64,000 nt of DNA from Suillus spraguei (Eukaryota; Basidiomycota; Agaricomycetes; Boletales; Suillaceae): positions 186,001-250,000 of the forward strand of contig JABCPU010000047.1 of assembly GCA_016800925.1 (NCBI GenBank), given 5' to 3'. Of the stretch, positions 22,327 through 34,135 are shown piece by piece. The notes beneath the pieces were generated by a model, which was not told the DNA's origin, did not search any database, and saw only the letters and a program-made list of their open reading frames with translations. Numbering within the stretch: the first letter of the stretch is position 1; every line of letters begins with the position of its first letter. The position numbers and the translations under genes are program-made.

Positions 22327-25028
22327 CTAAACCCCAGCAACGATCCTATGCGACAATAATGATCAGTACAGTATCAAGTCTGATGTGAGAAGATTCGACA
22401 TACTCTTCAGCCTTGTTCAGTGCCGTAACCATACTAACAACCTCTTTCCGGCGATTGACGACAAAGTCACTTTCTTTCATCAAGTCGTCGAGCACTTCAG
22501 GTTTATACAACTCTTGGAGAAGCTCGCGTTGCAAGTTCTCTTTTGAGTGATTGACAAGTGTTAGCACAATAGCCTTTGGAACCATGTCGATCATTTCGCG
22601 TTTGACGATGTTGAAATACGAATGGATCAGTAGCTCTGAACAAGGAGGTCAAATTAATTGTACAAGTGAAGAAACATATCAAGATGACGCACTGATAACA
22701 TCGGTCTCCATTGTTTCCCTCTCACTGAGAGCGGACAGGGGTCTGATCACTGCTGGAGGCTAATAAACACAAATATAAGTTGCAGTACATTCAGGTTTAT
22801 GAGGACGTACCGCCTCCATGATGGGGCCAGCTTTCTTAGGTTGCCCCTTCTTAGCAGACGAGAAGAATGACCCAAAGAAACTTGGCTCTTCCTTCTTGAT
22901 GTCAACATCCAAGTCGCGGTTGTTATTAATTTGACCCGCGGCAAGCTTGCCTGACTTGGCATCTGGAACTGGCGTCGGAGGCTTGTTAGCATTCAGTCTA
23001 TCTTGAACCATTGACATAGCCTGTGCAAGATGCATGAGATCATCAAAGGTCATCAAAGTCATATGTATTTGCCTTGTGTCCGTTAAGGAAGTCGGGATGA
23101 GTCGTGTTGACATAACATGCTTGCATCCTAATCGTCAAAAGCATGAGACTGGAAAAAAGAAAAAAATTCGGCATTATGGACGCACGCAACCATGTCAGTT
23201 ACAAGCTTCGTAGTGGGATTCATCGCAGTCTTGAAGAAATTAATTACAACAGAGTTGAAGCGCTCCCGGAGTGCAGGGAAACGTCTGAAGGCTTGCTGTA
23301 TGATGCTGTTAGCACTTTATTGCGTTCATCAGTCACGTGAATACGTACGATTTTCTGTAGCAGTTGTCCAAGAATACGAATAAGTTCATCATACACGAGC
23401 TGACAACATTTGACACTCGGCTCTTCCAGTCGCTTGATCTGTTGCTTGACAATGATTTCAAAGGCTTGCGTGCCAACAAAAAGTGATGGTGTTTGACCCT
23501 GCATTAAGAAATTTATTTCAACGGTTTCGGTTATGCGAGTAACAGACCCACCGAAGAATTGTATAAGATAGTCCGAATATCCCCATCTTTAACCTGATCG
23601 AAAGGGTCGATACTCTTCACACCATTATTAAACAACTCGTGGAAGACAAAGCTGATTCTTGCACCACCACTTAATTCATTCAGCGAGAGGTCGTTGGTAT
23701 TGCCGTCAATGACTGTTCGAAATTCATTGGTGAACTCCGTAATGACCGAAAGGACTATGTTGCCGGAGGATGCATCACCCAAAGGACCACCTAAGGTAGC
23801 CAGCTCGGCAGTGAACTTTTGGAGCTGCTGACTTATACGAGCTTTGATGTCAGGCAGAGTGGCACGAATGTGTTGCATGAGAATCTAAGACGAGAGGAAG
23901 ACGTTAGTGACAAATCCCGCCTAGTGCGCGGGGAGTAACCGAGGCACGCACCAAGTTGAGCTTACGGGCAAGGAAAGGAGTCCCGCAGTACTGAGCTTTC
24001 CCCTTATATGAAGGGTGCAATTCGAAGAAGCTACGCTCCGCGTCCAATGCAGCGCCGATTGTCTTGGATGTGTCAATGTCGCGTTGCCCTCGGTTTACCA
24101 CTGGCACGTATCCTAAACGTAACGGAATGACGCGCCCTGCAAGGATGTCCACGACGTCCGTTCCTTGGTCCCTTTTGGCGCGTGAGCTTCGAGATCTACG
24201 CCGTTAACAAAACATGGACCTACATAAGGTCGACTTTGGTCAAAACACCAATCGTTCTCGTTCCTTCTGGGTCAACCTCCCGAGCTAACTTCAAACCATC
24301 GGAGTTCGCCAAGTCTGTATTGGCAGCAGTGACAGCCAAGATGATACATGCTGGCCGCGAGATGTACTTGAGCAGCATGTCCTTGATCTGCTTTTCAATG
24401 TCTTTGGGTTGGTCTCCGACAGGGACTTTGGTTAGACCGGGTAAGTCAACAAGAGTGAGAGTAAGGACATTAGGAGAGAATATGCGCAGGTTGATGGGTT
24501 GTGGTGAGATGCCTGCATTACGACCAGTCTTAGCCTCTGTATCTCGAACGATTTCGGCACGGATTTTGTTGAAGTCATAAAACTTTTCGCTGGGAAGGTG
24601 CAGGAATTCACCCCACTCCGATTCGTTCGCCTGCTTATCACTACCGTTTAGTTGTGCTATCACACAAGTCAGCTAGGTAAACATATCCGAGGAAAGAAGC
24701 ATACAATTTGGTGTCCCATTCGCCTGCGGCGCAGTTGCGGGACGATTAATGAGTTGAAGGACTAGTGGTCGCCGTGTCACGATACCAGTGCCACGAGGAA
24801 GGAAATCTCTTCCAACGATATTCTAGTGCATTGGTGTAAGTAGTGTGCTTTATATACATGAAATGTCGCGGTACGCACCTCGAGTACACTACTCTTTCCA
24901 CTACTTTGACTTCCGAGCACACAAATCTGCGGTAGGTCTATTTGGGATGCTGAGGAACCAACAGCGGAGAATACGTCTTGCAGCTTGTTAATGACAGAGA
25001 CAATTTCTGAACCGAGACCTGTCGACAT
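22327..25028 (-). CDS. VPS1: Vps1-type dynamin-related GTPase
   Basis: A minus-strand gene with many introns, about 690 aa. GTPase motifs: P-loop [26 protein letters not shown] (switch I), [18 protein letters not shown] (G3), TKVDLMDQGTD (G4). Then the middle domain ([25 protein letters not shown]) and stalk ([13 protein letters not shown]). A Lys/Ser-rich insert B ([20 protein letters not shown]) follows, and a GED ending [45 protein letters not shown]. No PH or Pro-rich domain is present, which favours Vps1 over classical dynamin. Vps1 acts in vacuolar/endosomal trafficking, endocytosis and peroxisome fission. The last exon is only 19 nt (22345-22327) and restores the usual KAEEIVAxV end. 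The start is the ATG at 25028. Confidence 0.92.
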
Positions 25029-25655
25029 GGTGGGCAGAGACGATGATGGACAAGGGCAAAGAATTACAGAAATGAACAAAGCTAGACCGTGACTTGAATT
25101 GCACAGTGCAAAACACGCAGTGCGCACGCCTTGGTGTGAACACAGCCACAAGTCCAAACCAGAACAAATTTCCTTCTTCTCGTTGTCCAACTTACTACAA
25201 TGTCAGTGTTTCAGGTAAACCTGATTTAAGGTCATAGGTCTCTTGCCCAACTAATTACTTATCTACTTGCCTCGTCACTTCTCGCACATACTCATTACTC
25301 GCATATTCTCGTTGTTTCTCGTCCCACCCGTTTTCTTATCATGATACCTGCAGTACAGCGCTCAGAGTTGTTCCGTGCGGCTGCAAGCCTGTAACAGCTA
25401 GCTAGCTGGGTCAAAAATTGTCTAGCGTGTCACAGCCTTGCTTGATACGCGTGCCCTATGTCAGATGTTTCACAACAATAGGGACGGGTCACGGAAGAAG
25501 CTTGAAGGAAGCACAAATATTTACCAAATGTTCAAGGTGACTCAGTGATAAGAATGTTATCATTACGGCCTCATGGCTCTCTTACGTTCATGCTTGGAAA
25601 TTCGAATAAATACTCTTAGGATCTTGTGACGACCGTCGTCTTGGCTTCCACCACC
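25029..25655. promoter_or_regulatory. Divergent promoter region, VPS1 / zinc-finger gene
   Basis: About 630 bp between two start codons facing away. It holds CT-rich stretches and a CTAGCTAGCT tract near 25398-25408. An AATAAATACTCT sequence about 48 bp before the zinc-finger ATG may serve as a TATA-like element. No coding frame was found. Confidence 0.4.
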
Positions 25656-26645
25656 ATGGCACAGTGTAATCAATGCGACCGTTCATTTCGTTCCACTCAG
25701 GCATTGTTTGCCCACTGTCGCGACAAAGATGACCACCCCTTCTGCGAGGATTGCGACAGGTTATTCTTAACCTTTACTGGACTGGATCAGGTGCGCGACA
25801 CGCCTATTCCTGGTTTTTTCAAAGCTCACGCACATTTTATGTCAGCACATGCAAAACGCTGCGGTGCATCGTAGCGACAGTGAACGTGACGAGTATGCGT
25901 CCGAGAGCGATGATGATGATGATGATGATGATGATGACGACGACGACGACGACGACGACGAAGAACCACTCTGTGTAGGATGCAACCGGTGGTTTGTTGA
26001 CCTGGCAAGCCTTTATCAGCACCTTGCTGCCAGCTCCAAGCACAACTGGTGCTTTGTATGCTCGCGTGATTTCGCCACCCCAACTTCATTAGATCAAGTA
26101 AGTCCTGCTCGCGCATTCACGCCTCGTATATTAATAAAGACCCTGCCGCACAGCACTCATCTTCCCCTGTGCACAAGGGCCTGGATTTCGAGTGCCCTCT
26201 GTGCCCAAAGAGGTTCAAGACCCCTTCCTCGATTGCCCTTCACATCGAGTCGGGAACTTGTCACAATATCTCGCGAGCCCAAGTAACTGCGGCAGTCCAT
26301 GCACTCAATATAGTGCCTACGATTTCAGTTTCTCGCCGCATTGAGAGTGGAACGATCCGCGTTGTATCTTACTACGTGACAGAGCGCGCATTCAACGGCA
26401 CTGCTTACGAGTGTTATCTCTGCCACCGTACTTTCCGTACCTTGGGGGCTCTGAACTCCCACATCAACTCTCCGGCGCATGATGCGGATGAGTTCAAGTG
26501 CCCGAAGTGCAAGAGGAAGTACAAGCTTGTTTCAGGCCTGATGCAGCACATTGAAAGCGAAGCGTGTGGGATCGCAAGGTTCCAAGTGGTGGAGGACTTC
26601 ACGAAGAACTTAGTAGACCAGTTTTTGAAGCGCTTGAAACTCTAA
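25656..26645 (+). CDS. C2H2 zinc-finger protein with poly-Asp tract
   Basis: Three exons give 292 aa: 25656-25790, 25846-26097, 26154-26645. It carries CNQCDRSFRSTQALFAHCRD, CEDCDRLFLTFTGLDQHMQN, CVGCNRWFVDLASLYQHLAA, CFVCSRDF, CPLCPKRFKTPSSIALHIES, CYLCHRTFRTLGALNSHINS and CPKCKRKYKLVSGLMQHIES, that is about seven C2H2-like fingers with Cys-x2-Cys and His pairs. After the second finger comes a run of about 17 Asp coded by GAT then GAC repeats. Fingers of this type, in fungi often in a DUF-type cluster, bind nucleic acid or protein. The target is unknown. Both introns fall at the same place in the fingers (after LDQ), which suggests growth by exon duplication. Confidence 0.85.
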
Positions 26646-27560
26646 CTTCGATTTGGAAGGACCATGGATAGATTTCGAGGGGAATATGTATTGTAAGTGT
26701 AATATACATGATGTATGTCTAGAAAGTGAATCAGATTTGTCTTGTCTCTTTGTGTCGCCACTGAAGAAGTTTTAGTCATTTCGCTCGAACACGCTCGATT
26801 CTTTATTGACAGGTTCACTCGCTCTTGGTTAATTTTAAATGCTGATTCTCTCCTGCTTAAACCATGGTATCTTTTGTATTTGTGAGAAACACACACTTTA
26901 TGAAATCATGATGCCGCAGGCGCCGCATCATGGCAAGCAATTTCACAAACGTGCCTTGGCAATTTGCGGGCGAAAGTATCTTTAAAATTACTCCTCATCA
27001 CTGTACTATATTGGGGGGGGGGGGGGGGGAGAGTTGCAACCAAGCTATAAGCGCTATGTAGGTTCTGTAGCGCTATATAGCAGTTCCCATTTTTCCTGAT
27101 GCATACCCAGATTGCAGACAATAGATCCCAGATATATCAGAATAGATCTCAGTCATATAGGCTTGTGCAGACGGCTGGGGCAGACGGCTGGGCAGGGCTA
27201 TGGTCATCATAGAATGATGTATCACACGGAGCTACACAGACTAACAATTAATGTACAACAATTTAGCTACACTGGTAGCAAGTAATACATTACTACTACA
27301 GCTACAGGTGAATTTTGCCTATATTCTATGCTGCAATACATAACATTGCACTGATAACAAACCCGAGCCGCGGCTTTTGGCCTGCTTGGGCTCACGGCCT
27401 AGGCTTGAAATTTGGCGAGCCTGAGCCCCTCAGGCCAAGCCTAAGCCAGGGCTTTGGGCCAAAGCCGGGCCAAAACATCACTAGATTCAACCATCCATAG
27501 AAATCCGTATGCTGCTTTGCGTCGGAAAAACGAACTCTTGTGTATTTTGGCAATTACATA
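26646..27560. other. Spacer at edge of repeat-rich region
   Basis: About 900 bp without genes. It contains a pure G run of about 17 (near 27013), a short tandem GCAGACGGCTGGG duplication near 27166-27194, and a GC-rich patch (27360-27480) rich in AGGCC/GGCTT with an imperfect hairpin (GGCCTAGGCTTG against CAAGCCTAAGCC). This may be a remnant of a non-coding repeat. Confidence 0.45.
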
Positions 27561-29022
27561 TTAGTTGGTAGTGGCATAAGTGAACGGGGTCGTGGCAAAA
27601 CCGACCTCGCGGTTGTCGCGATTTAAAACAGTGTAGAAGCGTTGTATAAATGGGCAACCAACAATAAAGTCAAACCCTTCGCCAGTTGGCGTAGTCAGGC
27701 TTTTAATGATGAGATATATGCCATATTTCTCAGTACCAGGAATAAGATAGTTGAGAGAACGAGGCCAGATTTGGGCGTTGGAAATGAGACTGAAGACTCC
27801 CTGTGCAAAACGGTGAACAAGGGGTGTGAGGGCTAACTGAATTGACATACGTTGCCAATATAGAACTTCAAGTCTCGTAGGGCACCGTACTGGCGAAGGG
27901 TAATACGGAGAAGACCAGTCCGCTGATCGATAGTAGCGCCGGTTGCAGCCCGGTACTTGTCATAGGCATCTATCGAACGCTGATTAGACAATTATTACTC
28001 GCTGCACTCTAAATACACACCGGAGGCAATGTAGATAAAGTTGGCACCAGTATCGATGATACCAGCAGTGCGTTCCAAGATGTTGATGTTCTGCTCGCCG
28101 TAAGTGATTCTCTGATCGATACCCCAGTAGCTCGTTGACTCGGGGTTGTTGGTGACAGCACTGAAACAACATAATTACTAAGAGTCTGGATTGACGTAGG
28201 AGCTGAGGTAGCTTACGTGTATACAATGCTACTAGTGCACTTGGTATAGTCAGGTTCACCAAAAACGAGCTCTCCAACGTTGGGGTCTCCATCCCTATTG
28301 AGAGTGAGGGGCCGGAAAAACATACCAACAATGTTCCGACTAATGGCGCCTGCGGTAACCAGCCAGTCAGTAAAAGTTGGATACGTGGCAGGCGGGTCAT
28401 CTGGCAGGGTGTTGACTGTCAAATCTCGAGGCCCGAGGCCCAAAATACCGTCATATCTGAAGTTTATCCCAGTAACAGAACCAACAGCGAGTTCATAGTT
28501 GGGGATGGTGAGCCCATGACCGAGAGTGACGGTATCAACGAAGAAAGTTCCTATAGATAATTGTAGGTGTTTTCAACTTATGCCATTGTTGTATGTCATA
28601 CCAGACAAGGTGGCAGTAGGAGCTGGCCCACCACCAAAGGTTTCCTCTACACGCCGTCCGGTGTTGACGCCGGTTTCGTCGTATGGAGTGTGGGCGCCAA
28701 TCCATGTGACCGCGCTACCGGTGTCGACAAGCAATCTGTCTTCAATAATATATTAGCAGCCGCATGTTTTCTCAGTGTTGAACTAACAGGTTGTGGGGGG
28801 GCTGCCAACGTCAAGTACTACGCTGTGTCTACCCCAAACGTCGGGTGTCGCAGGAATGCTTTCAGCACGTCGGCTATGTGTATTGTAGTCCCTGGGTTGC
28901 ATAGTACCATCGGAGACGTTCAGTCTCCTGAGGGGGATAATGATGGTGGAATTGCGAACTTCAACGGGCGATACCGTGATTGACGAAGCCAGAAGTGTTA
29001 ACAATGATGCAGTGATGAACAT
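27561..29022 (-). CDS. Secreted aspartic protease (A1, polyporopepsin-like)
   Basis: A minus-strand gene with about six exons. A signal peptide (MFITASLLTLLASSITVSPV) is followed by a short propeptide. The first catalytic motif is LLVDTGSAVTWIGA, then the flap-side segment GTFFVDTVTLGHGLTIPNYE, GILGLGPRDLTVN, and the second catalytic motif GIIDTGANFIYIASDAYDKY. The C-terminal lobe has FDFIVGCPFIQRFYTVLNRD and NREVGFATTPFTYA before the stop. Both Asp-Thr-Gly motifs are intact, so the enzyme is probably active: a secreted endopeptidase working in acid, like polyporopepsins of wood and litter fungi. It lies between the gene-dense part and the transposon block. The intron 27838-27790 area is inferred from the frame change. 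Confidence 0.88.
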
Positions 29023-30191
29023 GGCTTGTTGGAGGTAATATCATACTCAATAGCGTATTATATACTTCGAGTTGTGTGCCAGCGAACGCGATAACGGTGA
29101 CACATACTATATTGAAATGTCCCCCTCGAAAAAGCAATGATGAGGTAGCTCCGATCCAAGTCACAACATGAGTACAAGAATTTGACCTCTCGATGAAGTG
29201 TGGTAGGAGACGGTTTGGCAGGAATTTCAATACAATTCGCCTAGTTACCAATGGTTCAAACATTCGTTGACTTAACTCACGTTCATTTCCATAGAGATGC
29301 CACCTATCATAGATGCATTGTGCAGGTTAGTGTGGCAAGCATTGCTGAGCGCTGAGGAGAGCTGTTGCAATGTGACACGAGTACCTGGGAGAAGCCTGGT
29401 TTCTTCACACGTAAAATCTTCGCCCATTACTTCACGTCAATGACGTAGCGTTGATGATGCGTCCTTGTTTCAGAGTGCCAGGTGCAGCCCGCTGGAATGT
29501 TCTGGTATCAGGAGTCATTGCGGAAACGATCTGATAGGTCTGTACATAATCGGAGGCGGGGTGACAAACGAGAGGCGTGCTCAATTCTTACGATGTCAAG
29601 TTCAAGCCAAACAAAATAGTCAACCGGTGAGACTCCATTTGAGAGGGATGCTCAATTCTAAAAATTCGCGTTCACATGGGAGCCGAGTTCTCGCTAAACC
29701 TGTCCTAAATGTGGTACTCTAGATCTGTTCTTTGCCTGCTGGCAAAATCTCCAAGACTCGATTGGAGACGGTCTGCTTTTGATCCTGGCAGGTGGCAGGC
29801 AATTCGCCTAGTTACCAATGGTTCAAACATTCATTTACTTAACTTCCATAGAGATGCCGCCCATTATGAATACTTATGTCGAGAAATTTACGGTGGCGCT
29901 CGGCCAAAACGACACGCGAGGGCACGTGACTTCGATCTATTACCTTTTTTAGGCAGGATTCCCTGACCTCGGTGGCACATGACCAGATTCGTGTGACGGC
30001 GTGAGTTCTGAGTGAAAAACAGAGCGCAAAAAGGAGCACAGCGCTCATGAATTAACGACAACGAGTGATACGATAGTTGATATTGATTAACGACAGCGAG
30101 TTGTAAGTAATGTGCTAAGAGTCAGCCCGAAGTTAAAAAAATGGTTGCAGTGTCGGTGGGAGTGTCATTTATTGCGAGAGATGTGATCTCC
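29023..30191. other. Spacer with a dispersed direct repeat
   Basis: No gene is seen in about 1.2 kb. A direct repeat of about 60-70 bp (CAATTCGCCTAGTTACCAAT...) occurs at about 29233-29310 and again at about 29800-29865, same orientation, nearly identical over its first 34 bp. The first copy is 15-20 bp longer in its second half. It may be a fragment of a decayed element. Confidence 0.5.
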
Positions 30192-30921
30192 TCATGCAGC
30201 ACGTGCCTTGTTCACAGCTTTCAGGAGTTGGGTGTGGCCAAGCTCAGCCTCTGGATAAGCTGCGAGGAAGCACACCTTGTTTGACTCATACCTGGAACCG
30301 AAACAAAAGGTGAGTAGTACTGGAATAGATACCAGCATAGAGACTTACTGATTGATAAATTCTAGCGTGATGGTCGCCCTTTGATGGTACTTTGATGCAA
30401 ACCGTCTATTTGCATCTTGGTACCACTCCCTTGGCCAATCCTTCAACAGCGTTGTGAGTCCTCGGTCCCTATCTGTTACGACCATGCAAAACCGGAGATT
30501 AGCAAGAAGTCCTGGTCTTACATGGGGTTGTACTGGAGGGTTGTAAGTCAAAGGGGCTTGGCCTCAGCTCGTACGCTGTGCCCCTTACCCGAGTATGTGC
30601 CCTTAATTTCGGATGAAGTCCAAGGGAGAGTTCTGGTGGAGTCCGGATGGAGGGTCCGGACGAACTCTAAGGCAGGATAGCTTGACAGAGCTCCGATGGA
30701 CTTCCGGATGAGCGCGGGAATGCGTCGGAACTATTTCCGGAAGGTAGGGAGTAATGGTAACACTACTGGAACAAGTTCCAAGTAGAACAGATGAAGGATG
30801 GACCACTGGACAAAGTCCAGGGCAGGATAGGAGCAGAGCTCCGGAGGGAAAGATGATCCATAGATGTCAGAGGGTAGGATAGGATGGATCTGAAGGACTA
30901 GGGGTCCGAAGGTCCGGAGCT

Positions 30922-31104
30922 CGGAGGAGCGGAGGAGCAGAGGAGCGGAGGAGCGGAGGAGCGGAGGAGCGGAGGAGCGGAGGAGCGGAGGAGCGGAGGA
31001 GCGGAGGAGCGGAGGAGCGGAGGAGCGGAGGAGCGGAGGAGCGGAGGAGCGGAGGAGCGGAGGAGCGGAGGAGCGGAGGAGCGGAGGAGCGGAGGAGCGG
31101 AGGA
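30922..31104. repeat. 8-bp minisatellite (GCGGAGGA)n
   Basis: About 23 nearly perfect units of GCGGAGGA inside the solo LTR. The other family A LTRs in the window do not have the array. Confidence 0.9.
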
Positions 31105-31721
31105 TTGGATGAGCGTAGCTCTGTGGATCTTAGAGGAAGTGTTGGCTACTAGAGAGGAGTAGGTCCGGATATGGTGTAGAGATAGTATAGACTACTCCGG
31201 ACAAGGTCCGGAATAGAAACAGACAGTATAAGACTACCAAAGGTAGAGTCGGAGGTGAAACAGATGATAGACAGAGATGGACGAAGTCCGAACAGATTAT
31301 AGGACATAGGATCAAAGCTCCGGCCTAGGGAGTAATCCCATAGGCCTGAGTTGGAAGCTTACAAGGGCCGGAGCCCAAGTGCAAGAACGGAGACGGAGTT
31401 ATATAGACATGATAACAGGATACAGAGTAGTCAAAGGAATATACAGAAGTAGGAACAATGAATCAGACTAAGGTCTGCAGGAGTTGTACTACAAGTTTAT
31501 ATACTGTAGGTAGCATGCCGGAAGGCAAGCAAGGATAGTCCGAGGCTATGTTTGAGGCATTGCGGAACACAAGGCTATGAACTCGGAAATAAGACTTGTA
31601 CGAAATATCTTATCAAGACGGAAGTCAAGATAACCGAAAGCCAGAGGTGCAGAGATAACCGAAAGCCGGACACAGGTATTAACCTAAAAGGAGTAACGCG
31701 CAGGTGCGCGGGAATAGTTTC

Positions 31722-31823
31722 GGATATGAGCATGGATCGGATATGGACACGGATCGGATATGGACATGGATCGGATATGAACACGGATCGGATATGGACA
31801 CGGATCGGATATGGACATGGATC
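31722..31823. repeat. 17-bp tandem repeat, six units
   Basis: Units of GGATATGGACACGGATC with C/T variation at the CpG in the middle (ACACGG or ACATGG) and A/G change in the GGA/GAA part. The array sits in the same solo LTR as the 8-bp array. Confidence 0.85.
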
Positions 31824-34135
31824 GGATGAGTGGATCAGATCGGATGGATGGACTGAGTCGGATATGGATATGGATTAGATATGGATGGATGTTGATTGGG
31901 TGTCCAGATGTCCATGGATCAGACCTGAATGTACGGTATATGACACTATTGCCAACTAGCCAGTGCTTGACGATCTCCTTCCAGGATTGATTCTTTGGGG
32001 TGGAAGTGCCATCGGAATGAGCGACTGGGATCCGAGGGATGATGAGGCCAGGTGTAGGGAGTTTTTGCTGGGAAATGGACACTGTGGTGGGGACTTGGGG
32101 CTGTCGTGATGTGCTGGAGGTAGAGAGGGCCGCAGTAGGCATTGGGGTGACAAGAGGTCTGTGTGAGAGTGGCTGTTGGACTGTGCCAACCGGCGGAGGA
32201 GTCATTGTGGGGAGGCAGACTCAGAGACATTAGTGAAGCGGTGGCCAGAATCAAGGTATTGGAGGGCAATAGCTGTGGTGCAGGCGGCCTGCACTACAAC
32301 ACTTGTTAGGGAGCGCATGTCATTGTGCAGGCTGTTGACATCTGCTGTAACAGATGCATGGACCATGCGAAGCTCCTCTGTGGAGGCTGGTCTGGTAAGT
32401 GCATGTTCACCGGCAAGGGAGGCATCAGCATCATGGGAGATGGGGGCAAGGGCATTGCTGTAGTCAGTTTCATATGCATGTAGTTCATCGAGAAGGTATC
32501 AAACGAGTGTATCACACTGAAAATAGACATGACGAGAAAAAATAATAGCTATGTCAGTCAAGCATCAGTTGTGAGCACAGGAAACGTACATGTTCACCAT
32601 CAGCCCATCCACCCCACCAATGAACTTTTGCAAGCGTCCACCATTGACCTACTGGAGCAAACATAAACCAATATTGTGCACCTCCCCGACGAAAGCAGTG
32701 AGTAGAGAAGTTACCACGGATGCCAGCGCCGGTGGTAGACTTGTTGATCCATTTTTGTATGGTATCGTGAGAGATCGGCTGTCCAGGATGCACAACACCA
32801 TTTGCACTCATGGCAGGGAAGAGGAAGTCATTTGGCTGGAGGGTGCGCCCATAATGAAATGATTCAAGCCATTTGATCCAAATCATCGTCCAGAAGAAAC
32901 TGTTGCATGCTGGCGCATCAGGACGTGGATATATCTTGTAGTGATTTGCTGGTAGGATCATTTAGTCACACACTATCAGCTCCAATTTGATACAAGCAAC
33001 TCACATCTCAAGTCCGCTTCCCACTGGCCTTTGTCTACCTTCTTTTGCCATCCTTTCCGATTCGCAAGAAAAATCTCAAAGTTCGATGTGCATTTACTCA
33101 GCGTCAGTGTCTCATTTGCAAGGTACATCTTAAGCACGCCGTCCAAAACAGTAGTATCAAGTGAGATGTCTTTTTGTTGCAACTTGACAAGCTCAAAACA
33201 CCTACAGCAAATCAGATCGGCGCAAGTACCACAAATGAGAAGGATCGCACCTGGTCCATAACGTCCATCCATTTGACGCGAACGTGATTTGCTTGAGATG
33301 GCGGATGAGTTTTGTCCTCGTTTCTAAGTCTAGACAAATATCTGAAGGCTGAGCGCCATTCATCACCTTCTGAATCATTTGCAGTGCAATATCTAGTGGA
33401 CATGCAGCCTGGTACCATCGGAACGCCCGATCCATGTAGTCCTTCATCATCGCCATCAAGTGAGTCTGATCTCCACCCTCTGCGCTTGCTTTATGTTTGA
33501 TGGATGACAGCACATCATAGATGTCTGCAGAATCAGCGGGATTTCCTTCCCAGCGCTGTTTTGCCTCGTGAAAATGCCATTTACCATGATAGGTATCACC
33601 ATCACTGGAATATAGGTCAGTACTCGTGCGCTCTAATTTATCACAATACTGACGATAACTCCCACATCTTCTTAAAGGCTGAGTGGATGCTCTCAATGGT
33701 TGTTTTGCTCAAATTCTCATGAAATACTTTCAAGGACATGTAAAGTGCCAGTGCTTTGTTGGAGCATCTGTTCGGTATATTCTCAAATGCATCTTTGAAT
33801 GCAGGGTCCTCATACACATCATTGTCGGCACGTATTTTGGCAGTTGTGACCAGTGGAACGAGTGAGCGTTCGATTATTTCATCCCCCCGAGTCTCGCTGA
33901 CAGTAGAACTTTCAAAGTGGCTTGCCAGCCATTCCCATCCACAACAAACATGCCTGGCATAGTTCATCCTTGTGTTGCTTGCCTGAAGGTGAGTTTTGAC
34001 ACCCTGTTCCTTATACCTCTGTACATCTACCAAAGCCGTCTTCTCAACAGCTGATCTCTTATTTTGCCCAGCTTTCTTGTGAATGGTGTCTGACAGCTGT
34101 TTGGCTTTGGCGGAGTCCTTCTTCAGCAGGGTCAT

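Larger units (their letters stand above)
30474..31945 (-). mobile_element. Solo LTR of gypsy family A, expanded by tandem repeats
   Basis: It begins TGTTACGACC and ends TATATGACA, the same ends as the LTR at 39336-40106. It is preceded by CTATC (30469-30473) and followed by CTATT (31946-31950), a 5-bp target duplication with one difference. Removing it restores the frame of the recombinase gene (VGN then RDRGLTTL). It shares the block GGCTTGGCCTCAG...GTACGCTGTGCCCC with the other family A LTRs. Orientation is reverse to the window strand, judged from the element at 52907. At 1472 bp it is about twice as long as the other A LTRs because of internal arrays. Confidence 0.8.
30192..34135 (-). pseudogene. 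Crypton-like tyrosine recombinase gene, split by an LTR
   Basis: A minus-strand multi-exon gene starting at ATG 34135 (MTLLKKDSAKAKQLSDTIHK). Later exons give GWTLWTRCFELVKLQQKDIS, joined across a GT-AG intron and holding the probable first catalytic Arg; then RGNFSTHCFRRGGAQYWFMF (HxxR motif), WWGGWADGEH, and YLLDELHAYE with the nucleophilic Tyr. This R-HxxR-Y order is that of tyrosine recombinases of the Crypton type, which move by single-strand cut and join and lack terminal inverted repeats. The codon just before YLLDEL is TGA where an Arg codon (CGA) is expected. The C-terminal part reads KNQSWKEIVKHWLVGN (about 31985-31946), is cut by a solo LTR, and resumes at 30473 as DRGLTTLLKDWPREWYQDAN down to KAVNKARAA. 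It is therefore inactive. Its real relatives need a search. Confidence 0.7.

Noticed and set aside
25826..26116. Minus-strand frames rich in Arg/His/Ile/Val
   Set aside because: They mirror the GAT/GAC run of the zinc-finger gene.
30922..31104. CRISPR-like tandem array
   Set aside because: Units are 8 bp without spacers: a minisatellite in an LTR of a eukaryotic genome.
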